DNA of 64,000 bases, taken from NCBI RefSeq assembly GCF_910592395.1, contig NC_088308.1, forward strand, positions 11,423,001-11,487,000, read 5' to 3'. Made by a program: the position numbers and the translations under genes. The stretch comes from Lineus longissimus (taxonomy: Eukaryota > Nemertea > Pilidiophora > Heteronemertea > Lineidae). Below, in pieces: positions 40,221 through 50,769 of this stretch (position 1 is the stretch's first letter; each line of letters opens with the position of its first letter). The notes below the pieces were generated by a model. The model was given only the letters and a program-made list of their open reading frames with translations. It was not told the DNA's origin and did not search any database.

Positions 40221-40939
40221 TTACGTACTTGGGGCAACGAGATGTGAACACGTACGGAGCAGCTGTCGGGCGTTCTTCTTTCCTTTGATGTAATCCTCCC
40301 AAACTGCGAAGAGTTTTCCCTCGATTTGGCGGTATTGGGCTCGTTGCCTACGTTTCAGTTTGGCGGCACGCACAAGACGGACTTGGACGTTGTTAGTGCG
40401 AACGGGTTGGTTGAAGACACTCCACGTTTTAGGGGTCCATTGTGTCGTCTCAATCCAGTTTCTACGAATGTAGTCCACGAACGTCGCCAGGGTTTCTGTT
40501 GTTGCACGTTTTGCAAGCTTTTCAAAGAGTTGGCGAATGTGTTCGTGTGGGAGGTAAGGCAAAGCGAGTAGTTCTTTGCAGAGTTGGTGTGTGACGTCAT
40601 CGTGGAGGTATGCGGGTGCCAGACCGATCTCTTGAATCTTGCGCCAGATGCATTGGGCCCAGTGGAACGAACAACCTCGTATCTTGACCTCGGGTAGCAC
40701 TGTTGGTATGGCTCTCCACATCGCGCTCTCGAAGTCAATGACGATTTTCTTGAGGGAACGATCTGGTGTCAGGCGCTTGATTGACTTCAACACTTTTCGG
40801 TAGTCCTTCTTTCGTTTTCCTGACATCAAGACGAACATAAGCGGGACTTGTTTCATGTCGTCATCTTGTCGAACGAAAGCATGGACGCTGAGCAGTTGTG
40901 TGAAGGGCTCCTTGACGACCTTGAATGTACCATCAATGT
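40221..40939 (-). pseudogene. MULE transposase fragment, catalytic and C-terminal part
   Basis: Minus-strand frame from 40939: YIDGTF (first Asp), [33 protein letters not shown] (second Asp), GCSFHWAQCIWRK (the C-x2-H-type motif of the MULE domain) and a basic C-terminus ending in GKKNARQLLRTCSHLVAPS. The FLYWCH N-terminus is missing: sequence breaks into an unrelated tandem repeat at 40940. Clearly homologous to, but diverged from, the copy at 18569-20435, and it preserves the core that copy has lost. Confidence 0.7.
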
Positions 40940-41115
40940 ACTCTAATTAGCCGCAAGATCAAAGAGACAGTGAATTCGCATCACCTTTGGCATGTGATTA
41001 GTGTTCGCAATTAGCTCTAATTAGCCGCAATATCAAAGAGACAGTGAATTCGCATCACCTTTGGCATGTGATCACTGTTCACAATGAGCTCAGTCACAAG
41101 ATTAAAGAGACAGTG
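40940..41115. repeat. Tandem repeat, unit about 73 bp, 2.4 copies
   Basis: Units start CTCTAATTAGCCGCAA at 40940 and 41013, then diverge into a partial third (gagctcagtcacaag). Each includes aaagagacagtgaattcgca and tggcatgtgatca. It truncates the MULE fragment. Confidence 0.7.
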
Positions 41116-41515
41116 CGATCCCTCTCCACTCTATATGTATTTGGTCAGATGTAAAATTATTGAACAAAATAGATGTCTAGAAGTTAAAGGTAAAAGGAAC
41201 CTCAGCAAATATCACGAAAAGTAGCCTTGATTAATTCCCCTTGCTTAATTAATGATCTTAAATTTTTCTGTGTGATCACGGACCTGAATAAAGTTCGATG
41301 GTGTAGACCTACATTAGCCCTACATATAGAGAATAATGTAGAGAAGATTAATAATAATAACAATAATATGGGCGAACAGGCCAAAAAACAGATAACGCAA
41401 CTTCTAAGTTTTAAAAGTGCATAACATCTGCTTTCTTATCTCGTTACCACTGGTTACACGCACGCAGTAAAAAAAGTTATCTAGTTCAGATAGGTTACTA
41501 CCACTACTCTACCAA

Positions 41516-41644
41516 GGGCCGTTTTGACCCAGAGCCGTTTTGACCCGGGGCCGTTTTGACTCGGGGCCGTTTTGACTCGGGGCCGTTTTGACTCTATTTA
41601 AAGCGGGGCCGTTTTGACCAGGGGCCGTTCTGACTGGATACCGG
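41516..41644. repeat. MULE-type subterminal array, GGGGCCGTTTTGAC motif
   Basis: Seven copies of (G)GGGCCGTTTTGAC, ending TGACTGGATACCG. The MULE at 39663-39676 ends TTTGACTGGATAC with the motif GGGGACGATTTGAC, so this is the end of a sister MULE family. It could be the 5' end of the fragmentary element whose transposase lies at 40221-40939. Confidence 0.6.
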
Positions 41645-42106
41645 TTGTACTGTTGGCTGTAAAAAAAGACAAAAACGATAGCCTAAGACTCTAAGAGGAT
41701 AACTCAACAGGCCCTCATGATTCAATTAATGGACACCTTATTTGATAGTACCTCATCATTAAGTCCACTAGATCCTGTTCTGTCACATGTCGTAGACGAT
41801 AGACAATTTTCAAAATGTAGTACACCACTCGCTCATCTTTAAGCCCAGCTCTCGGCTCACATCATGTGGGCACGGTTGGCTGTTGAGTGTTATGGTTCAG
41901 TCTGTGAGACTAATTTAAAGAGGTTACACTTTTATTTTGAATTGGAAAACAGCCCACAGGACTGACTTTTCACTGAGTAATAAGTGTGCCCTTCGAAGGT
42001 TAAGTCTCTTTCTAGATGCCTTGTTCAGGATATCATCTGACCGATGCCTGGTCAAGCACAGACTGTATCCGGTGGTGTACATTTCCCCGTCTATGTCACC
42101 CTTTTT
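41645..42106. other. No recognised feature
   Basis: AT-rich sequence without an ORF, repeat or RNA gene that I can support. Confidence 0.4.
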
Positions 42107-43670
42107 AGCTCACCTCTTAGCAGAGGTGAGCTTATCCCATACCGTGGCGTCCGTCGTCGTCGTCGTCCGTCGTCCGTCGTCCGTTGGCAGGGCACGTTTC
42201 GTAACTGTTAGAGCTATTGAGTTGAAACTTGGTACACATGTACCCTTATGTAATGAGACCTTGGAGACCAAGTTTCGGTCCGATTCGTTTCATGGTTTGG
42301 CCACCAGGGGGCCAAACGTTAAAAGTGAAAATATGCAATATCTCCCTTAATAGTAGTCGGGAAATTTTGAAAAAAATATGGTAGGTACTTCTAGCAAAGG
42401 TGCATCATATATCCTCCGGGTTTTTGATTTGACCTCCTTTTCAAGGTCACAGAGGTCAAAGTTTGCTGATTCACTGAACAGTAGCATGTTTCCTATCTAT
42501 TTTAGCTAGAAGGTTTTAAACCAGTGTGGACATGCATCTGGGGATTCTCTATTCCACCCCTAAAATTTCGGCCGTTCGGAAATCAAATATGGCCGCCAGG
42601 CAGCCATCTTGAAAAATAAACACAGTACTATTACTCCGAAACTGATGATCGGATTGCAACCAAATTTGATCTGGATGTATATCTATGTACTCTCTACTAA
42701 ATCCTTGATTTTTTATCAAATGTGATAGCCAATATGGGTCCCAGGCGGGCATCTTGAAAAATTCTTAGTTTGGCCACCCGGGGGCCAAATTTAATGTCCA
42801 AAGTTAAGATGTTTGATTGCTCGTTTAATAGTGGTCTGATTTTCATAACATTTTTATGGTAGGTACTCCTAGCAAGGATACATCACATATCATACGGGTT
42901 TTTGATTTGACCTACTTTTCAAGGTCACAGAGGTCAAATGGTGTAAATTGGCCATTAGGATGTAACGATGGCACGTTTCTAAACTGCAATGACTATTGAT
43001 CCCAAATTTGGTACACATTTACCCCTTAGTCGGGTGATCTCAGGGACCGAAGTTTGGTCCAATATGATTCACCACTTGACCACCAGGGGGCAAAATCCAA
43101 AAACCTTAAAAATGTGATTATTCCTTAACTTCTTGCCCGATTGCCACCAATTTGATATCATGGGTACATCTAACCGCCATACAGTATATGTCACACAGGT
43201 TTTTAATTTGACCTTCTTGTCAAGGTCACAGAGGTCAAATGGCGTAAATTGGCCGTCAGGCCGTAACTATGGCACGTTTCTTAACTGCAATGACTATTGA
43301 TCACAAATTAAGTACACATGTACCCCTTGGTCAGGTGATCTCAGGTACTGAAGTTTGGTGCGATCTGATTTGCCGTTTGGCCTCCAGGGAGGGGGCCAAA
43401 TCCTAAATTCTTCAAAATGCCATTATTCTTAGTAATTACTTGCCCGATTGGCACCAATTTTATATCATAGGTACATCTCATTCTAACAACCATTCAATGT
43501 GTCACCCGGGTCTTCTTTGATTTGACCTACTTTTCAAGGTCACAGAGGTCGAATGTACTGTAAATTGGCCATTTTGGGGAAATTGTAATTGCTTGGACCT
43601 ACATCAAACCTAACACTACATTACACAAAACCATGATCTTTATCCATCTTTCCTCCACAGTGAGGTGAGC
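42107..43670. repeat. Internally repeated element bounded by AGCTCACCT/AGGTGAGC
   Basis: Left end AGCTCACCTCTTAGCAGAGGTGAGCT is itself a hairpin; then (CGTC)-rich tcgtcgtcgtccgtcgtccgt. About four diverged units of roughly 300 bp follow, each with ggcacgtttc, ctattgat, ttggtacaca, ccaccagggggc, ttgcccgattg and TTTGACCTACTTTTCAAGGTCACAGAGGTCAAA-type hairpins (given in parts). The right end is GAGGTGAGC at 43662-43670. The related ending gggcctcttgtta at about 44434-44447 may be the limit of a longer version. Non-coding. Confidence 0.6.
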
Positions 43671-43732
43671 ACAATGGCCCTGGCCATTTCATTTATTCAG
43701 TCAGTGTTAATTTCTCTTCTCTTTTTTTACAG

Positions 43733-46700
43733 ATTTACTGTTGTTGGTTATTGCAAGAGGAGTCGTTGGCACATTTCAAGTCCAGGAAAGCACTTGCTGT
43801 TCCCACATTCAGAGTAAGGTGTGCTTACTCGTTTTACTGCTTTCCATTCCTGGAGAGCGTTATCAAATATCTGCCGCAAGGCAACAAATATCTGCCGCAA
43901 GGCGCTTCAAATATCTGCCGAAAGGCATCAAATATCTGTCACACCAATAAATAAAGTTCATTTTGTTAACCAACTCTTTATCTTCTTTTCTTCACATACA
44001 AAAAAGACCATCCCAAACATTTGGCTGCATCCACTTCATCAATGTCCAGACAACAGTCGGTTCATTTGACCATTGTAAAGCACCAGGCCCCACCTCACAA
44101 AATACACTGTAATAATTATGTACCTTGTGTCCATGTGCATGTTATTAGTTCCACCTACGCTGCATGAAGACAAGGACTCCACTCTTTGACGTCACCACAC
44201 AACTCCTTGACGTCATCACACACCCCACTACTGCAACGGCAATAGAAATGACTTTACGTCATATAGCAGGGTGACGTCAGTACTTCAGCATGCACTGATA
44301 TAGCAAGAAGGTCTTCGCACCAGCACTTCTGCGTGCTAGACGTCATAGCTTCACGTTGCCTCATAATAACGGTACCGACACACACTTGGCCCTTGCCTTC
44401 ACCTATCCATTTCAGCTGAGCGCCAGGCCCTTGGGCCTCTTGTTATGTAAGAAATTCCATGGAAGAAATTGCATCTTTTCTGGCGTAATCTGCATTTGGC
44501 CTTAATTTCAAAATTGCTTGTTTTTCCAGAGAAACTAAAGGACTTTCCTGAGGAATTGCTACCAAGTAATCATGAAGTAGAAATCGATGCACCTTTCGAT
44601 TTTCAAGTGTTCCAGCAAGGTTTGTGATTTTTATTCATCAGCTAGTTGGCTCTATTCCAAGACACAAATCAAGTTGTGTATTTTATAAGAAGTAAGTTTC
44701 CGATTTGACCTACCATACTTTTTACGGCTGCAGAGGTCAAACGACCTTAACTGATTCATCTAAATTTTGAATTTTGTGTTGATCACAAGTCAGTTTATAG
44801 TTTGCAAATGATTTATTCTTTTTTAAAGGTTAATTGGGCAACACTGGCTGCTGATTAAGGCAAATAATGGTATTTTCGAATCAACACTTAGGAACTTTTT
44901 TTTTCTTTCCCGGTAGTATTTATCAATGCACTTTTAATTTACAGTGAGAGCTGAACTTATGGAGCTTCTGAATGGGATTCGGGCTTCCAATAGTACTGAA
45001 GTGCCAGGCACTGAATCTGAATGGAAGAAAGGCATTTTGTTGTGCATGCTGACCGGAAGCAAAGACAAGAGGAAAGTTGGGAGGAGGTGCGGGAGCCAGT
45101 ATTGAGGTCAATACTTAGGAAAATGGGAAAACATAGTTCATCATGTGCAGTTTGTGTCTCATGTGCGTCGTCAGCTGTTATCAGGTATGATATATTTATA
45201 GGAGATAAATTTGTTTTCAAAGTGTACATGTAACAGGCACTAAAAATAACTGAAGGAACACAGCTCTTTAATCAAAACACAACTTGTTCTCTAGAATGTG
45301 ATTCAGAGTCTGGAGCTGAAGATAGAAGCTGCAAGAACACCACCGTTTTCCCTTGTGCCATGGTCAACCCAGTTTGTTGACCAGGTTTTCCAGCCTTCTG
45401 CCCTATCTTCGGGAGTTTTTCAATTTAATTATATACACACTTTCATTCTTTTCAGATTCTTATAAAGTTCATTGGTTTAAATAACATGACATGATTTGAA
45501 AGATAGCAATTAACATGACAGTATTAAAGGGGCTTTCTTCATATTAGCAGTTTGTGCAGTTACGATGCATGTTGAGTTCACTGCTATATCGATCAGTTTA
45601 AAAGTTTATCATTTTCATTTCAGATGCTTCAAAGAGTCGGGCTTCTCTACGAAAGCGTCTTGAAAAGGAGAGAAAGCAACTTCAGCATTGTGTTACACTG
45701 TACAATTCAAAAGCAGACTGTCATGTTTCGATCTGTGGACGAAGTCATGCAAGAGGACTATCTGTTGCCTTGGCATAATCCTGCAGGTTGGCATTCACTT
45801 CATATTCATTTACCCACAAACTTCACTTAGTACATGTAACACAAAGTCCAGGACACAAATAACTCCAAGTGGTAATGTCCTGCAGTCATTTTCGATTGTT
45901 CAGAGAAATTGATCCAGCTGTTGTTTATCAAGCAATTTGAGGTTTAAAGCCTGGGTCGGCATTTTGCCCTAGGCTTACTGGTACATTGGTCTTCAAGTGA
46001 TGTAAAGTACATTCTACCTTGTACATTTAACACAATTTGGTTGCAATGTAGGATTGGTTGCAAGTAAAATGTTAAGTTGCGCCTCAATCTTATAGTCACA
46101 TTTCTGACATATCCAGCATGTATTTTTACCAGCGTTTCGTATGTACATGTAGGAGGGATGGAGCAAGAAACTTTTAGCCTGTAGTCCTAATATTTGTTTC
46201 TTCAATTCAGGGAACAAGGGAGAAACATTTGCTTTGAAGAAGAAAATAGTTGATATACTGTACATGAACACATGACCAGGTACATCGAGGAATTGCCTGT
46301 GCTCATTCAAGAGATGGTATCAAGTGTTCTTTTCTTCAAGAAAAAAAACAACACCTTAGAAGACAGAATCAACACCGTGAACAATGAGGCCATCAAAAAC
46401 CAAGGTAGTGGCCATGCAATTATTTTTACCCAACATTTGTGGAGGTTGATGCATACATGTACTTGTCTTGCTGTGGCACTACCTCTGAATTAACCTGGGC
46501 TGTGGATGCAGATCTGGATCTGATTGCAACTTCGTTCTTTCCCAGCTCAGGTTCAGTTTACTAATACAAATGTACTACGCCCTGCTTTGAATTAATTCAA
46601 ACCGAATGCCTTTCATTAATCTAACTGGACAGACATAAACTATTGGTTTGCAGATGTATGTGCATTACCTTTGTTGATGACTTCAGAATTTTAATGTCCA

Positions 46701-46942
46701 GCTCTCCTTCTATTTAAGAAAACCATGGATTGGTGAAGTTGCTGCTGGAATCAAAGGAATTCTACACAGACCTTCTCCTAGAAGCAACAGATATATTTGA
46801 ATGTATAGACGCTGACATAGGGATCGTGGTGGATTTTGAGGAAGGTGAGGTGCAACCTGGTGGTGAAGAATCAAATTCGGAGGAGGATGCGTCTAGCTCT
46901 GAGGAGGAGGATTGTGATGACATTGGCATTGAGTACGTGTAA
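43733..46942 (+). pseudogene. Remnant of a multi-exon KDZ-type transposase gene
   Basis: Exon-like segments with splice signals: 43733-43813, 44530-44619 (KLKDFPEELLPSNHEVEID), 44945-45184 (RAELMELLNGIRAS, SWEEVREPVLRSIL, CAVCVSCASSAVIR), 45624-45786 (ASLRKRLEKERKQLQ, SVDEVMQEDYLLPWHNP), 46211-46404 (RYIEELPVLIQEM) and 46719-46942 (HGLVKLLLESKEFY, acidic end). Junction phases agree for several pairs (1/1 at 44619/44945 and at 46404/46719). The Cys pair followed by AVIR, the LPW box and the EELPVLIQEM helix recall the CxC-KDZ (Kyakuja-Dileera-Zisupton) proteins. The catalytic core is absent and at least three frame breaks occur (near 45020 and 45710, and a stop near 46251). Confidence 0.4.
43864..43940 (+). 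repeat. Minisatellite, four units of about 20-24 bp
   Basis: CAAATATCTGCCGCAAGGC repeated four times with small changes, in the intron after the first KDZ-like exon. Confidence 0.75.
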
Positions 46943-47880
46943 TTAACCCTTTGAAGCCGGATTTATTTCAGAAATCCCGATCTTTTTCGACTTGATTTTT
47001 GTCCAAGTTTGCCTAAAAGGGTATAGTGTCCCCAAATGTCACTCGAAGCTAACAAAGTATGCCACGAGATGCTAACGTTTTCGGAACTCTGTGGCATCTC
47101 TTAAGGCCCTTGCAGAGGTTCTCAAAAAGCATGTTTGTGAATAAGGTGACTTTTTGTAGTGAAAGTTCGAACTTCCAATGCAGTTTATTGGGAAACTACG
47201 CCACAAATCAGGTGTTGTGACGACCCTAAAATGACGGCGTATGGCAAAAAGTGTCAACTGAGGCAAAACTGTTCAGTGAGAGTTTTTTTTGCTCGTCTGG
47301 CGCTCTGGAATCTGCCAACTGTTCGACGATACAGCGATGTTCCGGCCCTCGGGACAAACTTAACCATGAGGGGGGTACCTGCTGCTGGTAAATTTTTTTT
47401 TATCTGACCGCCGGGGGCTAGGCTGATGTCCTGCAACTCCCAAAACGACTTAGAATTATTGCCGGACCACTAGGGACCTTGAAAAATGCCTTTTGTGTAA
47501 TCTGATATATTGTGAATCCACCAATTATGTATAAGCAGATTTGTATTACTGGCTGAATGTGAATTTCAGCAGCAATAAAATGATTCTTGCATCAAAATAC
47601 ATGCACTTGTTTTCATTGTTGCTCACCTTGGGTGAACACAGCTGATACTATCAGGCTGCCTACATGTATAAAGAAACATCAATTTTTGCCAGAAATGAGC
47701 AGACAGGTGTCAAAGATGTGTATGGTCAAGTAGCATCTGCCTCATCTTGACTGAGAAAGGTTGTGTATTCAAGTTGCCCTTGTCCTTGTGTCATCCCCTG
47801 AAGGCCACGCTTTGAAGTGACTGACCATTGTATTGTCCTGCATGTACATGTATACATGTAGCGGGCTGTTGGATTACTGA
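46943..47880. other. No recognised feature
   Basis: Follows the stop of the KDZ-like remnant. Weakly GC-rich around 47260-47420 without motif-bearing ORFs. AATAAA at 47575-47580 could be a polyadenylation signal of the upstream gene. Confidence 0.35.
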
Positions 47881-47899
47881 GAAAAATCAAACTACTCTG

Positions 47900-49290
47900 A
47901 ATGACATCTTCAAAGACCGTACTTCAGTATGCGGTAGGTGTATTCTGGTTGGATGTGACATTGTCTCAAGTAAACCGTCATTCTGAATTACAAACCATAT
48001 GCAGCTGCAGTATTTTGGTTAGAAGTGACATTATATCGTACATGTAGGTAAACCCAACTCTTCTGAATGACATTATCAGAGTCATTATTTCCATACAATC
48101 AGGCGTATTCAGGTTGGATGTGACATTGTGTCGAAGGTAAACCGACCATTCTGGATGACGTCTTCAGAGACGGTATTTCCATACGATAAGGCGTATTCAG
48201 GTTGGATGTGACATTGTGTCGAAAGTAAACCAACCATTCTGGATGACGTCTTCAGAGATGGTATTTCCATACGATCAGGCGTATTCAGGTTGGATGTGAC
48301 ATTGTGTCGAAAGTAAACCGACCATTCTGGATGACGTCTTCAGAGACGGTATTTCCATACGATCAGGCGTATTCAGGTTGGATGTGACATTGTGTCGAAT
48401 TAAGTAAACCGACCATTCTGGATAATGTCTTCAGAGACGGTATTTCCATACGATCAGGCGTATTCAGGTTGAATGTGACATTGTGTCAAAAGTAAACCGA
48501 CCATTCTGGATGACGTCTTCAGAGACAGTATTTCCATACGATCAGGCGCATTCAGGTTGGATGTGACATTGTGTCGAAAGTAAACCGACCATTCTGGATG
48601 ACGTCTTCAGAGACGGTATTTCCATACGATCAGGCGTATTCAGGTTGGATGTGACATTGTGTCGAAAGTAAACCGACCATTCTGGATGACGTCTTCAGAG
48701 ACGGTATTTCCATACGATCAGGCGTATTCAGGTTGAATGTGACATTGTGTCGAATAAAGTAAACCGACCATTCTGGATGACGTCTTCAGAGACGGTATTT
48801 CCATACGATCAGGCGTATTCAGGTTGAATGTGACATTGTGTCGAATAAAGTAAACCGACCATTCTGGATGACGTCTTCAGAGACAGTATTTCCATACGAT
48901 CAGGCGTATTCAGGTTGAATGTGACATTGTGTCGAATAAAGTAAACCGACCATTCTGGATGACGTCTTCAGAGACGGTATTTCCATACGATCAGGCGTAT
49001 TCAGGTTGGATGTGACATTGTGTCGAAAGTAAACCGACCATTCTGGATGACGTCTTCAGAGACGGTATTTCCATACGATCAGGCGTATTCAGGTTGGATG
49101 TGACATTGTGTCGAAAGTAAACCGACCATTCTGGATGACGTCTTCAGAGACGGTATTTCCATACGATCAGGTGTATTCAGGTTGGATGTGACATTGTGTC
49201 GAATAAAGTAAACCGACCATTCTGGATAATTTCTTCAGAGACGGTATTTCCATACGGTCCGGGGTATTCAGGTGGGATGTGACATTTTTT
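47900..49290. repeat. Satellite, unit 85-91 bp, about 13 close copies plus diverged edges
   Basis: Unit: GTAAACCGACCATTCTGG, ATGACGTCTTCAGAGACGG, TATTTCCATACGATCAGGCG, TATTCAGGTTGGATGTGACA, TTGTGTCGAA (written in parts). Some units have the longer linker cgaataaagt. Edge units (47880-48140 and 49200-49430) are diverged, as in arrays homogenised from the middle. Each unit keeps a TGACGTC motif. No coding content. Confidence 0.9.
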
Positions 49291-49689
49291 AAAGCATTTT
49301 CAATGACATCTTGTGTATATTCTGGGTGGGTGTGACAAATCCTTAAGTAACCCAAACATTCTGAATGACGTCATCAAAGGCAGTATTTCCGTATGTGGCA
49401 GGTGTATTCTTATTGGACGTGACGTTGTCTAAGTAAAGTGTTACCTTGCTTGACACTCCAATATCGTCTGCAATTGAAAGGCGTCCTGGTTGTGGAATTC
49501 CACCCAAACCAATTCAGCACCGGTGTCCTTATTAGAGAGGTATCCACCGAGGGAGGCTCCAAGTCCAATGCACATGTAAAGTACGCTGTAATTTGCAATC
49601 CTAGCACATGTAGCCAGACTTCTCTATTGATGCCAATTCAAGAGGAACTCAGTATCAAGTGCCGGTCTGGATATTGTCTCAAGGTATGA

Positions 49690-49832
49690 ATTCAGGGACC
49701 ATCTCACAGGTACATGTTTTTTGAAGCAAAAATGACTCAAGTCACTTAGTCTTGGGTGTGACCACACTCAAAAAGACTAAATGACTTACCCGTAGTCTTT
49801 TAGGCTTCAAAATACTTTTGAGATGGTCCCTT
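49690..49832. repeat. Foldback MITE-like element
   Basis: CAGGGACCATCTCA at the left is the complement of TGAGATGGTCCCT at the right, and inner parts also pair (tgaagc/gcttca, aagtcacttagtctt/aagactaaatgactt). Length about 143 bp. No certain target duplication. Confidence 0.6.
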
Positions 49833-50769
49833 ATAATACATGTAGTCAAGTCGCTGGGAGGTAGCAAAGACTATATATGTATCTAATAATATGAAAAACG
49901 CCATGTTTATTGAATAAAACATGTATACAACAGCCACAGATTGTCTGAAAAAACAATAATTCCACAGTACATGTACATGTAACTTACATTTACTTTTAAT
50001 GAGACCTTTTAATGAAAGATATGATAAGTTTACATTGTACTATATTTGTGCCAATTCAATATTATCCATTATGTAATCTTTCATCAAAAGTGATCATGTG
50101 AGTTTATGTCAGAATGAATAATGCGTGGAGGTAAAAAAGTATACCGAAATACGTGAATTCCACTGAACAAAAAAACACAGGCGGGAGGATTTGCACAAAT
50201 TCACATCAATATTTTCAACAATCGAAAGACATGAGGTGCATCACTTTTTGTGCGTTCCGGAACCTATAGAGGAAATTAAAAGAACCACTATTATGCAGAT
50301 ATTAGTATCACACGACATCATATCATTTTCTTCAAGGGTACACTACCAAAATATATGGAATTAAGGCGAAGAAAACAAGCAAATCTCAATTTCACTGCAT
50401 TCATGCTGCAACCTCATACTGGTTTGAGATGCCTTTGAACCAAAGACTTCCACTGCTTTGAAGTGTTCCCAACAATTTTCTCACCAGCGAAGTGTTTTTA
50501 TTGAATAGAAACCGTTCTTTAATTGCAATACAAAAGCCTTTTGAATGGACAGGTGAGTTTTATGACATCTTTTAATGTATCATCTGAAGGAATTTCAATA
50601 AATTGATTGTCAATCCTTCCTTTTGACTCCACAATTCTGATAAACGATAATTATGTGATAAGCTACAGTTGTTCGAATTGGGCACTACCTCTAAGAAACT
50701 GCTGCATCAGCCTGACTCACAACCACTACAACATCAACTGCATAGAGCACACAGCCATAATCCTTTCAA
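49833..50769. other. No recognised feature
   Basis: AT-rich sequence 3' of the chromodomain gene. Probably its 3' UTR and downstream flank. Confidence 0.35.

Noticed and set aside
42107-44443. Extending the AGCTCACCT repeat to gggcctcttgtta at 44447
   Set aside because: Similar endings are known to me from related repeats, but exon-like sequence lies between, so the longer limit is not supported.
47900-49290. Regularly spaced repeats resembling a CRISPR array
   Set aside because: The whole unit is repeated with no unique spacers, no cas genes, and the context is a eukaryotic genome. It is a satellite.
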